From Microbacterium sp. CH12i (GTDB lineage Bacteria; Actinomycetota; Actinomycetes; Actinomycetales; Microbacteriaceae), in contig NZ_JHET01000010.1 of NCBI RefSeq assembly GCF_000685355.1, forward strand, positions 372,001 to 436,000: DNA of 64,000 nucleotides, written 5' to 3'. The notes under the pieces were generated by a model that had not been told where the DNA came from, searched no databases, and saw nothing but the letters and a program-made list of their open reading frames with translations. Below are positions 24,356 to 31,991 of the stretch, piece by piece. The first letter of the stretch is position 1, and each line of letters begins with the position of its first letter. The translations under genes were made by a program, and so were the position numbers.

Positions 24356-25795
24356 CTACGCGCGCTTCGGACGGCGTCGGCGCGTGACCTCCGCAGAATC
24401 CGTCATCGATTCGAGCTCCCGGCCCTTCGTCTCCGGCACCTGGTAGTAGACGAAGAAGAACGACACGATCGCGAAGAATGCGTAGAAACCGTAGGCGAAA
24501 GTGAGGCCGATTTCAGCGAAGGCGGGGAACGTCGTCGAGATGAAGAAGTTCGCAATCCACTGCGCGGCGGCCGCCACTGCGAGCGCACCGGCGCGGATCG
24601 AGTTCGGGAACATCTCCCCCAGCAGAACCCAGACCAAGGGCCCCCAGGTTGCACCGAAAGCGACCACGAAGCCGTTGGCGCAGATCAGTGCGATGAGCGA
24701 CCAAGGTTCCGGCAGCACGACGGCGCCATCCTGCAGCGTGCCGAACGAGAAGGCGACTGCCATCATGCCCAGGGTTACGGCCATGCCGATCGATCCTGCC
24801 AACAGCATGGGGCGACGGCCGACTTTATCGACGAGCAGGATCGCAATGATCGTCACGACGATGTTGGTGACCGAGGTGATCACCGACGTCATCAGCGCCT
24901 GCGATTCATCGAACCCGACCGAAAGCCACAGCGTCGTGGAGTAGTAGAAGATCACGTTGATGCCGACGAACTGCTGGAAGACGCTCAGCAGAATGCCCAC
25001 CCAGACGATCGGCTTCAGACCAAAGCGACTCCCTCGCAGGTCTTTCAACGATTCTTTCTGCTCAGAGTTCAGAGTGGAGCGGATCTCTTCGATCTTGAGA
25101 TTCACGTCGGTTTCACCGGTGAAGTCATACAGCACCTGCGAGGCCTTGTCGATGTCTCCTCGGGCAACGAGGAAGCGTGGAGACTCTGGCAGGCGAAGTG
25201 CCATAACGCCGTAGATCACGGCCGGAATGACCTCGACCATGAACATCCAGCGCCACGCATCAATGCCGAACCACAGCACGTTTGCCGCGCCACCCGCGAT
25301 GTTCGCGAGCAGAGCGTTGGAGAGCAGCGCGGTGAAGATACCGGTCACGATCGCCAGCTGCTGCAGAGAGCCGAGTCGCCCACGCACCTTCGCGGGTGAA
25401 ACTTCGGCGATGTAGGCCGGTGCAATGACAGATGCCGCCCCCACTCCGATTCCACCGATCACGCGCCAGACGATGAGGTCAACCACACCGAAAGCGAGAC
25501 CCGATCCGACCGCTGAAACAAAGAAGAGGACCGCGGCGATCACCATCACAGGGATGCGACCGAGCTTGTTCGCGAGGCTGCCAGCGAACCACGCACCCAC
25601 TGCGCAGCCGAGCAGTGCGGACGACACGGCGAAACCCTGAAGAGCGGGGCCAAGTTCGAACGCGCCAGCGAGAGCAGATACGGCGCCGTTGATCACCGCC
25701 GTATCAAACCCAAACAGGAACCCGCCCAAAGCTGCGGCGATACTGATTCCGATAACGCGAGCGTTGAAACGCCCGGCTTTGCTCTGGTCTGGCAT
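24356..25795 (-). CDS. Sugar porter family MFS transporter
   Basis: A 479-residue membrane protein with about 12 hydrophobic segments and the sugar porter hallmarks: G-F-D-T-A-V-I-N-G-A in helix 1, G-R-I-P between helices 2 and 3, P-E-S-P-R-F-L after helix 6, Q-Q-F-V-G-I-N in helix 7, G-R-R-P-M and P-E-T-K-G-R-E-L-E at the end. It is expected to import a sugar or polyol with protons. ATG 25795 has a GGGGAG site upstream. It lies between genes that normally adjoin parB, so it is a lineage-specific insertion. Confidence 0.92.
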   Translation of the reverse strand: MPDQSKAGRFNARVIGISIAAALGGFLFGFDTAVINGAVSALAGAFELGPALQGFAVSSALLGCAVGAWFAGSLANKLGRIPVMVIAAVLFFVSAVGSGLAFGVVDLIVWRVIGGIGVGAASVIAPAYIAEVSPAKVRGRLGSLQQLAIVTGIFTALLSNALLANIAGGAANVLWFGIDAWRWMFMVEVIPAVIYGVMALRLPESPRFLVARGDIDKASQVLYDFTGETDVNLKIEEIRSTLNSEQKESLKDLRGSRFGLKPIVWVGILLSVFQQFVGINVIFYYSTTLWLSVGFDESQALMTSVITSVTNIVVTIIAILLVDKVGRRPMLLAGSIGMAVTLGMMAVAFSFGTLQDGAVVLPEPWSLIALICANGFVVAFGATWGPLVWVLLGEMFPNSIRAGALAVAAAAQWIANFFISTTFPAFAEIGLTFAYGFYAFFAIVSFFFVYYQVPETKGRELESMTDSAEVTRRRRPKRA

Positions 25796-25860
25796 GTGCT
25801 CTCCCCTGTCTCTGTTCACTCTACGAGTCGCGGGTGCTTCGTTGTCAATGAAACTGAAAG

Positions 25861-26832
25861 TCAGGCGCCGTAGCCTTCTTCTCCGAGTTCAGAGAGAATT
25901 CGGTTCAGATCCTGAATAGATGCGAATTCAATCGCGACCTGGCCTTTTCTTGCACCCAGAGTGATCTTGACTCGGGTGTTGAGGCGGTCACCGAGCTTGC
26001 CCGACACCTCGTCGAGATACGCGCGACGGGCACCCGCCTGTGGCTTCGTCTTGGTCGATCCACTCGAGGGAACAGCCTTGGCTGCCTCCTCCGTGGCACG
26101 CACAGAAAGATCCTCATTGACGACCTTATCGGCGAGCTTCTGCATTGCGACGGGATCGGCGAGTGACAGCAGGGCACGAGCATGACCAGCACTCAGCACA
26201 CCGGCAGCGACGCGCTGCTGCACGGGAACGGGCAGCTTGAGCAGTCGAATCGTGTTGCTAATCTGCGGACGTGAGCGGCCAATCCGTGTCGCGAGCTCCT
26301 CCTGCGTGATACCGAAGTCCTCAAGAAGCTGCTGGTACGCAGACGCTTCTTCCAGCGGGTTCAGCTCGGAACGGTGCAGGTTCTCGAGGAGGGCATCACG
26401 AAGAAGGTCTTCATCTGCCGTCTCGCGGACAATCGCAGGGATCGAAGCAAGTCCCGCCTCTCGCGCTGCGCGGGTGCGGCGCTCTCCCATGATCAGTTCG
26501 AACTGACCATCAGCGTTCTTGCGGACGATAACCGGCTGCAAGACGCCAAACTCCCGCACGCTGTGCACAAGCTCTGCGAGGTCATTGGCGTCGAAATGCG
26601 TACGCGGCTGGCGTGGGTTCGGAACGATATCGTTCGGGTCGATCTCGATCAGACGGATGCCAGGAACTTCAGTGAGATCGTCTGTGGGCGCTTCCGAGCG
26701 TTCAGCGACCTTGACGCCACCGGCCGGGTTCAGCGAACCGCCGGGGAAGAACACGTCAACGGGACGCGCCGACTGATCTGCAGTGGGGATAAGTGCGCCG
26801 ATTCCTCGACCCAGTCCAGTGCGCTTTGCCAT
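25861..26832 (-). CDS. parB: Chromosome partition protein ParB
   Basis: A 323-residue CTPase that loads at parS sites and spreads along DNA. N-terminal part with P-N-P-R-Q-P-R-T-H-F-D near residue 55 (box I) and the G-E-R-R-T-R-A CTP-binding box near 105, a central helix-turn-helix (T-Q-E-E-L-A-T-R-I-G-R-S-R-P-Q-I-S-N) and a C-terminal dimerisation domain after a Pro/Ser linker. Its start overlaps the parA stop by one base. Five candidate parS sites lie within 3.4 kb. Confidence 0.97.
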   Translation of the reverse strand: MAKRTGLGRGIGALIPTADQSARPVDVFFPGGSLNPAGGVKVAERSEAPTDDLTEVPGIRLIEIDPNDIVPNPRQPRTHFDANDLAELVHSVREFGVLQPVIVRKNADGQFELIMGERRTRAAREAGLASIPAIVRETADEDLLRDALLENLHRSELNPLEEASAYQQLLEDFGITQEELATRIGRSRPQISNTIRLLKLPVPVQQRVAAGVLSAGHARALLSLADPVAMQKLADKVVNEDLSVRATEEAAKAVPSSGSTKTKPQAGARRAYLDEVSGKLGDRLNTRVKITLGARKGQVAIEFASIQDLNRILSELGEEGYGA

Positions 26833-27755
26833 CAGTTCTCCTTGCTCGGCATCTTTTTCGATGCGATCTCGACAGCGGCCTCGCGGTATGCGATCGCACC
26901 GGCGGAGTTTCCGTCGTATGTGATCACCGTCTGACCAAAACTCGGGGCCTCAGACACGCGCACTGAACGCGGTATCACCGTGCGCAGCACCTGCTCAGGG
27001 AAATGCGTACGAACCTCGTCGGCGACCTGCTGCGCAAGACGAGTGCGTCCGTCATACATCGTCAGCAAGATTGTGGAGAGGTGGAGGTCAGTGTTCAGGT
27101 GCTTTTGGATCATCTGGATGCTACCGAGCAGCTGGCTCAGACCCTCGAGTGCGTAGTACTCGCACTGAATAGGAATGAAAACCTCGGATGCCGCGGTAAA
27201 AGCGTTGATCGTGAGCAGACCCAGCGACGGCGGGCAGTCAATAATGACAAAATCAGCCGCATTGTCACTGAGATAGACGTCGAGCGCTCCGCGCAGACGG
27301 TGTTCCCGCGCAACCTGGGCCACCAGTTCGATCTCAGCGCCGGCCAGGTGGATAGTGCTCGGGGCACACAGGAGGTTCGGGGATTCCGGACTCTGCTGCA
27401 CGATGTCCGCCAGAGGAACATCGTTGATCAGTACGTCGTAAACGCTCGGGGTCTCCGCGTTGTGCGGCACACCAAGCGCCGTAGAGGCATTCCCCTGAGG
27501 ATCGAGGTCGATAACGAGCACCTTCGCGCCCAAACTTGCTAGCGCAGAACCGATATTCACGGCCGTGGTGGTCTTACCCACACCACCCTTTTGGTTCGAC
27601 ACGGTAAGCACGCGGGTTTCCCCAGCGAACTCAACCGCAGTCGCTTCCAGATTTCGACGCCTTGCACTGAGATCAGCGATCTCGCGTGCCAGTGGCGTAT
27701 CGACCCCGAAAGTATCGTTCACTGTTGCCTTCTCGGACTGTTTCACGTGAAACAT
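26832..27755 (-). CDS. parA: Chromosome partition ATPase ParA
   Basis: A 307-residue Walker-type ATPase that moves ParB-parS complexes. Deviant Walker A K-G-G-V-G-K-T-T-T near residue 60, D-L-D-P-Q-G-N-A-S switch I and D-C-P-P-S-L-G-L-L near 170 are clear. The start chosen, ATG 27755, gives M-F-H-V-K-Q, and these first codons are themselves a parS site, so ParB binding could touch parA initiation. Longer in-frame starts run into repeat sequence. Confidence 0.95.
   Translation of the reverse strand: MFHVKQSEKATVNDTFGVDTPLAREIADLSARRRNLEATAVEFAGETRVLTVSNQKGGVGKTTTAVNIGSALASLGAKVLVIDLDPQGNASTALGVPHNAETPSVYDVLINDVPLADIVQQSPESPNLLCAPSTIHLAGAEIELVAQVAREHRLRGALDVYLSDNAADFVIIDCPPSLGLLTINAFTAASEVFIPIQCEYYALEGLSQLLGSIQMIQKHLNTDLHLSTILLTMYDGRTRLAQQVADEVRTHFPEQVLRTVIPRSVRVSEAPSFGQTVITYDGNSAGAIAYREAAVEIASKKMPSKEN
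27739..27754. other. parS site 1, inside parA start
   Basis: TGTTTCACGTGAAACA, a perfect 16-bp match to the bacterial parS palindrome. It overlaps the first codons of parA. Confidence 0.92.
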
Positions 27756-27856
27756 CCACTCCTTTCGGGGACCGCGTTCCACTCTAATCGCAAGGTGGGA
27801 CGTTGGTGGCACTGGGGCGGAGTTGCGTCGGTAATCGGCTGCACTTCCGGGGTTCG

Positions 27857-27935
27857 GGATGCCGTCTCTCTCGCAGAGCGGGTGCCCTCCCCACCTTCGT
27901 GGGGCCCCTCCCGATGCTCGTTCGTGCGGCATCCG
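27857..27935 (+). repeat. 79-bp hairpin element, left arm of symmetric parS region
   Basis: The element is bounded by inverted ends GGGATGCCG and CGGCATCC and has an inner hairpin CCCCAC-CTTC-GTGGGG. An almost identical copy lies inverted at 28441-28518. The flanking gap of about 800 bases between parA and rsmG holds no protein gene I can support: translations of it are repeat sequence. Confidence 0.75.
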
Positions 27936-27988
27936 AACCCCTCTGCTCTAGAAATGAACTCAGTGCCCCCAACTGGAGGCTTGGACGG

Positions 27989-28023
27989 GGGTAGCAGCGT
28001 ATCGCTTCGCTCTACGACTGCGC
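27989..28023 (+). repeat. 35-bp repeat, left copy
   Basis: It runs from GGGGTAGCAGCG to ACTGCG and matches 28356-28390 in inverted orientation at 32 of 35 positions. It contains a hairpin with outer stem CGTA/TACG around TCGCTTCGCTC. Confidence 0.7.
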
Positions 28024-28075
28024 CTAGTCTGCAAACACGCGTTGGTGGGCGGCCACAGACGGGCGGATCTGTGAG

Positions 28076-28091
28076 TGTTTCACGTGAAACA
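28076..28091. other. parS site 2
   Basis: TGTTTCACGTGAAACA, perfect. Its centre is about 104 bases left of the symmetry centre of the region near 28187. Confidence 0.93.
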
Positions 28092-28177
28092 TTGCTGCCT
28101 CAACAAAGGTTCGACACGTCTCGTTCAGTGGGACACGCAATCGCGCGCAATCAGCACTGCCGGTCGGCACGGGCGGA

Positions 28178-28193
28178 TGATTCACGTGAAACG
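28178..28193. other. Degenerate parS site 3 at the symmetry centre
   Basis: TGATTCACGTGAAACG differs from parS at positions 3 and 16 but keeps the TTCACGTGAA core. It lies within 2-4 bases of the midpoint of the two flanking inverted-repeat pairs. Confidence 0.7.
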
Positions 28194-28282
28194 CGTCGAC
28201 CTTGTTCGGGGCACTGCAGGCTCTGCTCCAATGGGATGTGCGACCATTCGTCCGCATCGTTGCGTTCTTGACGGTGCAGCTA

Positions 28283-28298
28283 TGTTTCACGTGAAACA
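28283..28298. other. parS site 4
   Basis: TGTTTCACGTGAAACA, perfect. It mirrors site 2, about 104 bases right of the centre. Confidence 0.93.
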
Positions 28299-28355
28299 TC
28301 TGTGCTCACACTTCGACGGCTAAGTGACCGACTCCTAAAGGGCCAGCTAATGTGC

Positions 28356-28390
28356 CGCAGCCGTCGAGCGAAGCGAGACGCTGCTACCCC
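28356..28390 (-). repeat. 35-bp repeat, right copy (inverted)
   Basis: Inverted counterpart of 27989-28023 with three substitutions. Two of them fall on paired stem positions and keep pairing (CGTA/TACG becomes CGTC/GACG). Confidence 0.7.
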
Positions 28391-28440
28391 ATCTCACCCA
28401 AAGAAGTACGGCAGATACCCCACCAACGACAGAGGGCGCA

Positions 28441-28518
28441 GGGATGCCGAACGAACGAGCATCGGGAGGGGCCCCGCTTGCGGGGAGGGCACCCGCTCTG
28501 CGAGAGAGACGGCATCCC
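28441..28518 (-). repeat. 78-bp hairpin element, right arm (inverted)
   Basis: Inverted copy of 27857-27935, with ends GGGATGCCG and CGGCATCCC. Its inner hairpin is CCCCGC-TT-GCGGGG, so the stem change against the left copy is compensated on both strands of the stem. Confidence 0.75.
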
Positions 28519-28572
28519 GGAGCCCGCAGGCACCCGACCGCGTCGCCCAAAGGGCGCGCAACAGCAGCAAAG

Positions 28573-29196
28573 TTACCGAACAGTAGCCCGAACTACCCGA
28601 GTACTTTCCCCCAACACCCCTTCACCCAGTACTTCAACCCGCACATCACTGAGCCGATACTTCTTGATCTGCTTGGCTGCGGCATCGATTTCCGCCGGGG
28701 CGTTCATGCCTTTGAGAAGTGCGAGCTCTCCCCCATCGCGTAACAGCGGTGCGGTGTACGGGATGAGGGTGCGCAGTGCGCTGACCGCGCGGGCGGTAAC
28801 CATGTCGAACTTCTCGGTCGTGCGCACGTCCTCGGCGCGTGACCGTAGGACCGTGACGTTCTCGAGGCCGAGTTCCGAGACCTGTTCGTTGAGCCAGTTG
28901 ACGCGTCGTTCCATCGGCTCAACCAGTGTCCAGCGCACATCGGGGCGTGCAATCGCAATGACGAGTCCTGGGAGCCCTGCCCCCGATCCGATGTCGGCCG
29001 CCGAGCCGTGAAAGAGTGGCGCAGCAATGGCGCTGTTCAGCACGTGACGAGTCCACAGGCGTGGAAGCTCAAGTGGCCCGATCAGACCACGCTCTTCTCC
29101 CTGTGCAGCAAGAGCTGCAGTGAAAGCCCGGGCAACATCGATTCGATCTCCGAACAGTGATGCCGCAGCATCCGGCTCGTTCTCAACCTCAGTCAT
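28573..29196 (-). CDS. rsmG: 16S rRNA guanine-N7 methyltransferase RsmG
   Basis: A 207-residue GidB/RsmG enzyme that methylates 16S rRNA in the 530 loop region. Seen: W-T-R-H-V-L-N-S near residue 48, A-D-I-G-S-G-A-G-L-P-G-L near 67 (SAM binding), V-E-P-M-E-R-R-V-N-W-L and a late T-A-R-A-V-S-A-L-R-T-L. ATG 29196 is chosen; parS site 5 lies just upstream, so longer starts would put that site into the protein. It is part of the conserved rnpA-yidC-khpB-rsmG-parAB row. Confidence 0.93.
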   Translation of the reverse strand: MTEVENEPDAAASLFGDRIDVARAFTAALAAQGEERGLIGPLELPRLWTRHVLNSAIAAPLFHGSAADIGSGAGLPGLVIAIARPDVRWTLVEPMERRVNWLNEQVSELGLENVTVLRSRAEDVRTTEKFDMVTARAVSALRTLIPYTAPLLRDGGELALLKGMNAPAEIDAAAKQIKKYRLSDVRVEVLGEGVLGESTRVVRATVR

Positions 29197-29211
29197 GCGG
29201 CTTCCAGGCAA

Positions 29212-29227
29212 TGTTTCACGTGAAACA
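29212..29227. other. parS site 5, between khpB and rsmG
   Basis: TGTTTCACGTGAAACA, a perfect copy filling almost the whole 31-base gap between khpB and rsmG. Confidence 0.92.
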
Positions 29228-29758
29228 TCAGCGGCGACGGAGCACCGTGTGGCGATCGGCACCCTCACCGTACGACTCTGAAACGAGCGCGCGGTCAGCG
29301 GCGATGTCGTGTACCAGCTTGCGTTCGTAGCTGGACATCGATGGGAGTGAAGCCTGAGAAGCACCCTCGTCGAGCTTTGCCATTGCGGCATCCACCAATA
29401 TCTCGAGCTGGCGACGACGCGCATCACGGGACCCACCCACGTCGAGAATCAGGCGCGAGAACGACCCGGTCTTGTTCTGGACGGCCAGGCGAGTGATCTC
29501 CTGCAGTGCCTGCACGGTATCGGGGTCGGCGAGCACAGAGATGTCTTCACCCTCTGCCTCGACCGACACGTATGCACGGCCCTGACGAACGTCAAGGTTC
29601 AAGTCGCCATCGATGTCGGCGATGTCGAGCAGCTCCTCGATGAAGTCGGCGGCGACGTCACCTTCATGCTCGAGCTGCTCTACGGTGGGCTCGGTGCGCT
29701 CAGACGATCCAGCGCGCTCAGAAGATTCGGTGCGCTCGGCCACGTTGTCACTGGTCAT
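29228..29758 (-). CDS. khpB: RNA-binding protein KhpB/Jag
   Basis: A 176-residue RNA-binding protein with an N-terminal acidic Ser/Glu-rich tail (about 35 residues), a KH domain (L-N-L-D-V-R-Q-G-R-A-Y-V-S-V-E-A-E-G-E-D, then R-L-I-L-D-V-G-G-S-R-D) and a C-terminal R3H-type domain (M-S-S-Y-E-R-K-L-V-H-D-I-A-A-D). Its start overlaps the yidC stop by 4 bases, the usual coupling. Partner proteins of KhpB affect cell division and elongation in Gram-positive bacteria. Confidence 0.92.
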   Translation of the reverse strand: MTSDNVAERTESSERAGSSERTEPTVEQLEHEGDVAADFIEELLDIADIDGDLNLDVRQGRAYVSVEAEGEDISVLADPDTVQALQEITRLAVQNKTGSFSRLILDVGGSRDARRRQLEILVDAAMAKLDEGASQASLPSMSSYERKLVHDIAADRALVSESYGEGADRHTVLRRR

Positions 29759-30828
29759 GCGTTGGGACCCTTCTTCTTCGCGCGCTTCTTACCTACCGGC
29801 TGCTGACGCGTTGGTGCTTCCTGCTTGGCCTTTTCAACCTCTTCAAGCAGGCGCTGCTGCTCAGCCTCATACACCGACATCGGAACGACCTTGCCTGACG
29901 AATCGATCGCCTTACCCTTGCGTGCCAGACGCTCTTCGCGTGCCTTGGCGGCTTCGGATCCGGGAGTCGGCATCTCGCGGATGACAAGGAACTGCTGTGC
30001 CATGGTCCACAGGTTCGAGATGAACCAGTAGACGACGACGCCGAGCGGGAAGAAGATACCCGAGAAGATGAAACCCAGCGGCAGGATGTAGAGCATGATC
30101 TTCTGCATCTGGTACGCCTGGCCGGTCTTGGCTTCGGGCGACAGGTTCTTCGAGATGATCTGCAGCTGAGTGAAGAACTGCGAGCTGATCATCAGCACGA
30201 CGAGTATCACGAGCAGAACGATCGCAACGGTGTTCTGGGCATCGACAGCGTCACCCAGCGTTCCATGCAACGAGACGTTGCCGAAGATCTTTGCGTCGTA
30301 GAACTGCTTGGTGAGCTCTGGGCTCAAAAGGCCCACACCACCGAGGGCTGCCTTGGCGTGCTTTGAGACATCGTTTAGCACGCTGAACAGGGCAAAAAAT
30401 ACTGGCATCTGCACCAAAAGGGGCAGACAGCTCGACATCGGCGAGGTGCCGTGCTTCTTATAAAGCGCCATCGTCTCGCGGCTCATCGCCTCACGAGAGA
30501 GCTGATCCTTCTTGCCCTTGTACTTCTCTTGCACCTTCTTCATCTGAGGTGCAATTTCCATCATCTTGCGCTGGCTCTTGATCTGTTTCACAAACAGCGG
30601 GAAGACCGCTGCGCGAACGATGATCACAAGACCGACAATCGAGAGGATCCACGTGATGCCGGCTGCTTCTGGCAACCCCACAGACGTGAACAGCCAATGC
30701 CAAGCAACGAGGATAAGCTCAACGGCCCACTTCAGCGGCCACAGAATGGTGCCAAGCAGATCGAAGCCGCCCCCGGTACCGGCAGCCGGCGAGGGGGTGG
30801 CGGAGGCGAGCAGGAGGTCAAGACCCAC
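29755..30828 (-). CDS. yidC: Membrane protein insertase YidC
   Basis: A 357-residue Gram-positive-type insertase. It has an N-terminal membrane segment, the conserved cytoplasmic loop (K-Q-I-K-S-Q-R-K-M-M-E-I-A-P-Q-M-K-K near residue 85), then S-C-L-P-L-L-V-Q-M-P-V-F-F-A-L-F and three more helices, and a lysine-rich tail (K-K-R-A-K-K-K-G) that can contact ribosomes. It places proteins such as ATP synthase subunit c into the membrane. It lies in the rnpA-yidD-yidC-khpB operon order. Confidence 0.96.
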   Translation of the reverse strand: MGLDLLLASATPSPAAGTGGGFDLLGTILWPLKWAVELILVAWHWLFTSVGLPEAAGITWILSIVGLVIIVRAAVFPLFVKQIKSQRKMMEIAPQMKKVQEKYKGKKDQLSREAMSRETMALYKKHGTSPMSSCLPLLVQMPVFFALFSVLNDVSKHAKAALGGVGLLSPELTKQFYDAKIFGNVSLHGTLGDAVDAQNTVAIVLLVILVVLMISSQFFTQLQIISKNLSPEAKTGQAYQMQKIMLYILPLGFIFSGIFFPLGVVVYWFISNLWTMAQQFLVIREMPTPGSEAAKAREERLARKGKAIDSSGKVVPMSVYEAEQQRLLEEVEKAKQEAPTRQQPVGKKRAKKKGPNA

Positions 30829-30831
30829 TGT

Positions 30832-31182
30832 TCAGTCCTTTCGAGAAGGTACGACGAAACCTCGAGCGGTCAGGTCGTGTCGGAAATGGTCGTGGGGGCG
30901 AACGTCATCGACGCCGCCTTTTGTCCAGGGATTGCATCTGAGGATGCGCCATGCCGACAGCACGGATCCCTTTACAGCGCCGTGCTGCTGCACCGCACCT
31001 ACAGCGTAAGCCGAGCAGGACGGGTAGTACGCACAGACTTCTCCATAAAGAGGAGAGATCACCGCACGGTATCCGGCCAGAAACCCTAAGACAAGATTTC
31101 GTGGGACGAGGGGGATGCTCCGCGCCAGGTCACCGGCATGCAGATGAGCCGAACCCATTGCGTAGGAAGGCAGAGCGCTCAC
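30832..31182 (-). CDS. yidD: Membrane protein insertion efficiency factor YidD
   Basis: A 116-residue YidD protein with R-N-L-V-L-G-F-L-A-G-Y-R-A-V-I-S-P-L-Y-G near residue 29, the Cys signature Y-Y-P-S-C-S-A-Y-A and R-I-L-R-C-N-P-W-T-K-G-G-V-D-D. The GTG start overlaps the rnpA stop (GTGA). It is a peripheral membrane helper of YidC, encoded 3 bases upstream of it. Confidence 0.92.
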   Translation of the reverse strand: MSALPSYAMGSAHLHAGDLARSIPLVPRNLVLGFLAGYRAVISPLYGEVCAYYPSCSAYAVGAVQQHGAVKGSVLSAWRILRCNPWTKGGVDDVRPHDHFRHDLTARGFVVPSRKD

Positions 31183-31529
31183 GATGACACGCGTTCACGG
31201 TTGAGTCGCGCCAGACATCGCGTCACGTCGGCGTTGAGCTCAGCAAACGTCGCGGTTGCAGACGCAGGAAGGGCACGGATGACGATATCCGTGCCCTCAG
31301 GTACGTCTGCGAGCGCAGCCGCACAGACGGCCTTGAGCCGTCGACGCACGGTGTTGCGGATCACAGCTGTGCCCACCTGCTTACTGATGATGAACCCGAA
31401 CCGGGGCTCACGTGCTTCCCCGGTCACCAGCATTGAGCTAATGACCCGGGCGCCCCCGCACCGGACACCGCGACGGACGACCGACTTATAGTCGGTGCCG
31501 CGCGTCAGTCTGTGCGGACGGGCGAGCAC
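31179..31529 (-). CDS. rnpA: Ribonuclease P protein component
   Basis: A 116-residue basic protein that helps RNase P RNA trim tRNA 5' ends. Family motif V-I-R-N-T-V-R-R-R-L-K-A near residue 57 and G-F-I-I-S-K-Q-V-G before it. It follows rpmH by 5 bases and overlaps yidD. Normal length. Confidence 0.95.
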   Translation of the reverse strand: MLARPHRLTRGTDYKSVVRRGVRCGGARVISSMLVTGEAREPRFGFIISKQVGTAVIRNTVRRRLKAVCAAALADVPEGTDIVIRALPASATATFAELNADVTRCLARLNRERVSS

Positions 31530-31534
31530 GAGGC

Positions 31535-31672
31535 TTACGCAGAAAGCTCGGTGCGGCCCTTCGCACGGCGGGCCGAGAGGATGCCACGGCCGGCGCGGGT
31601 GCGCATGCGCGCGCGGAAACCGTGCTTCTTGGCACGACGACGGATGTTGGGCTGGAACGTACGCTTGGTCAT
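31535..31672 (-). CDS. rpmH: 50S ribosomal protein L34
   Basis: A 45-residue protein, [19 protein letters not shown] at its start, ending R-T-E-L-S-A. It is the standard L34 sequence and length. It is divergent from dnaA and heads the rpmH-rnpA-yidD-yidC row. Confidence 0.98.
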   Translation of the reverse strand: MTKRTFQPNIRRRAKKHGFRARMRTRAGRGILSARRAKGRTELSA

Positions 31673-31991
31673 GGGATCACTCCGGGAACGCTGTCACCGG
31701 GGTATACAACCGGGGACATAGGGAACTGCCCGATTTCGGGCACAAGTCAACCGATTAAGGGTACGTCTTACCGGCGCAGAGGGCAAATCTCCGCGCGACG
31801 GTGTGACCGAGTGTGATCGCTCTGTACAGCAATTATCCACAACCTCCAGTCTCCCTGCACATGCGACACACCGTTGATTTTCCGTGCGCAGGTTGCCCTC
31901 TGGAGGTTCCATGACTACCGTGGCAACCGAAGTTATCCACAGGGGGCAAGGCTGTTTTGGCTTACCTCCGCGAGCCCTTGCCCGGAGCACC
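31673..31991. promoter_or_regulatory. rpmH-dnaA intergenic region with two DnaA boxes
   Basis: This 319-base region carries the divergent promoters of rpmH and dnaA. Two perfect DnaA boxes TTATCCACA lie at 31833-31841 and 31933-31941, so dnaA is likely autoregulated and the region may be part of a bipartite origin. A perfect stem-loop TGCCCG-ATTT-CGGGCA is at 31727-31742. In-frame codons before 31992 are not counted as dnaA coding because they overlap these boxes. Confidence 0.8.

Noticed and set aside
27756-28572. Several open frames in both directions with related Arg/Pro/Glu-rich products
   Set aside because: They are translations of the inverted repeat elements and parS sites; no ribosome sites and no family features.
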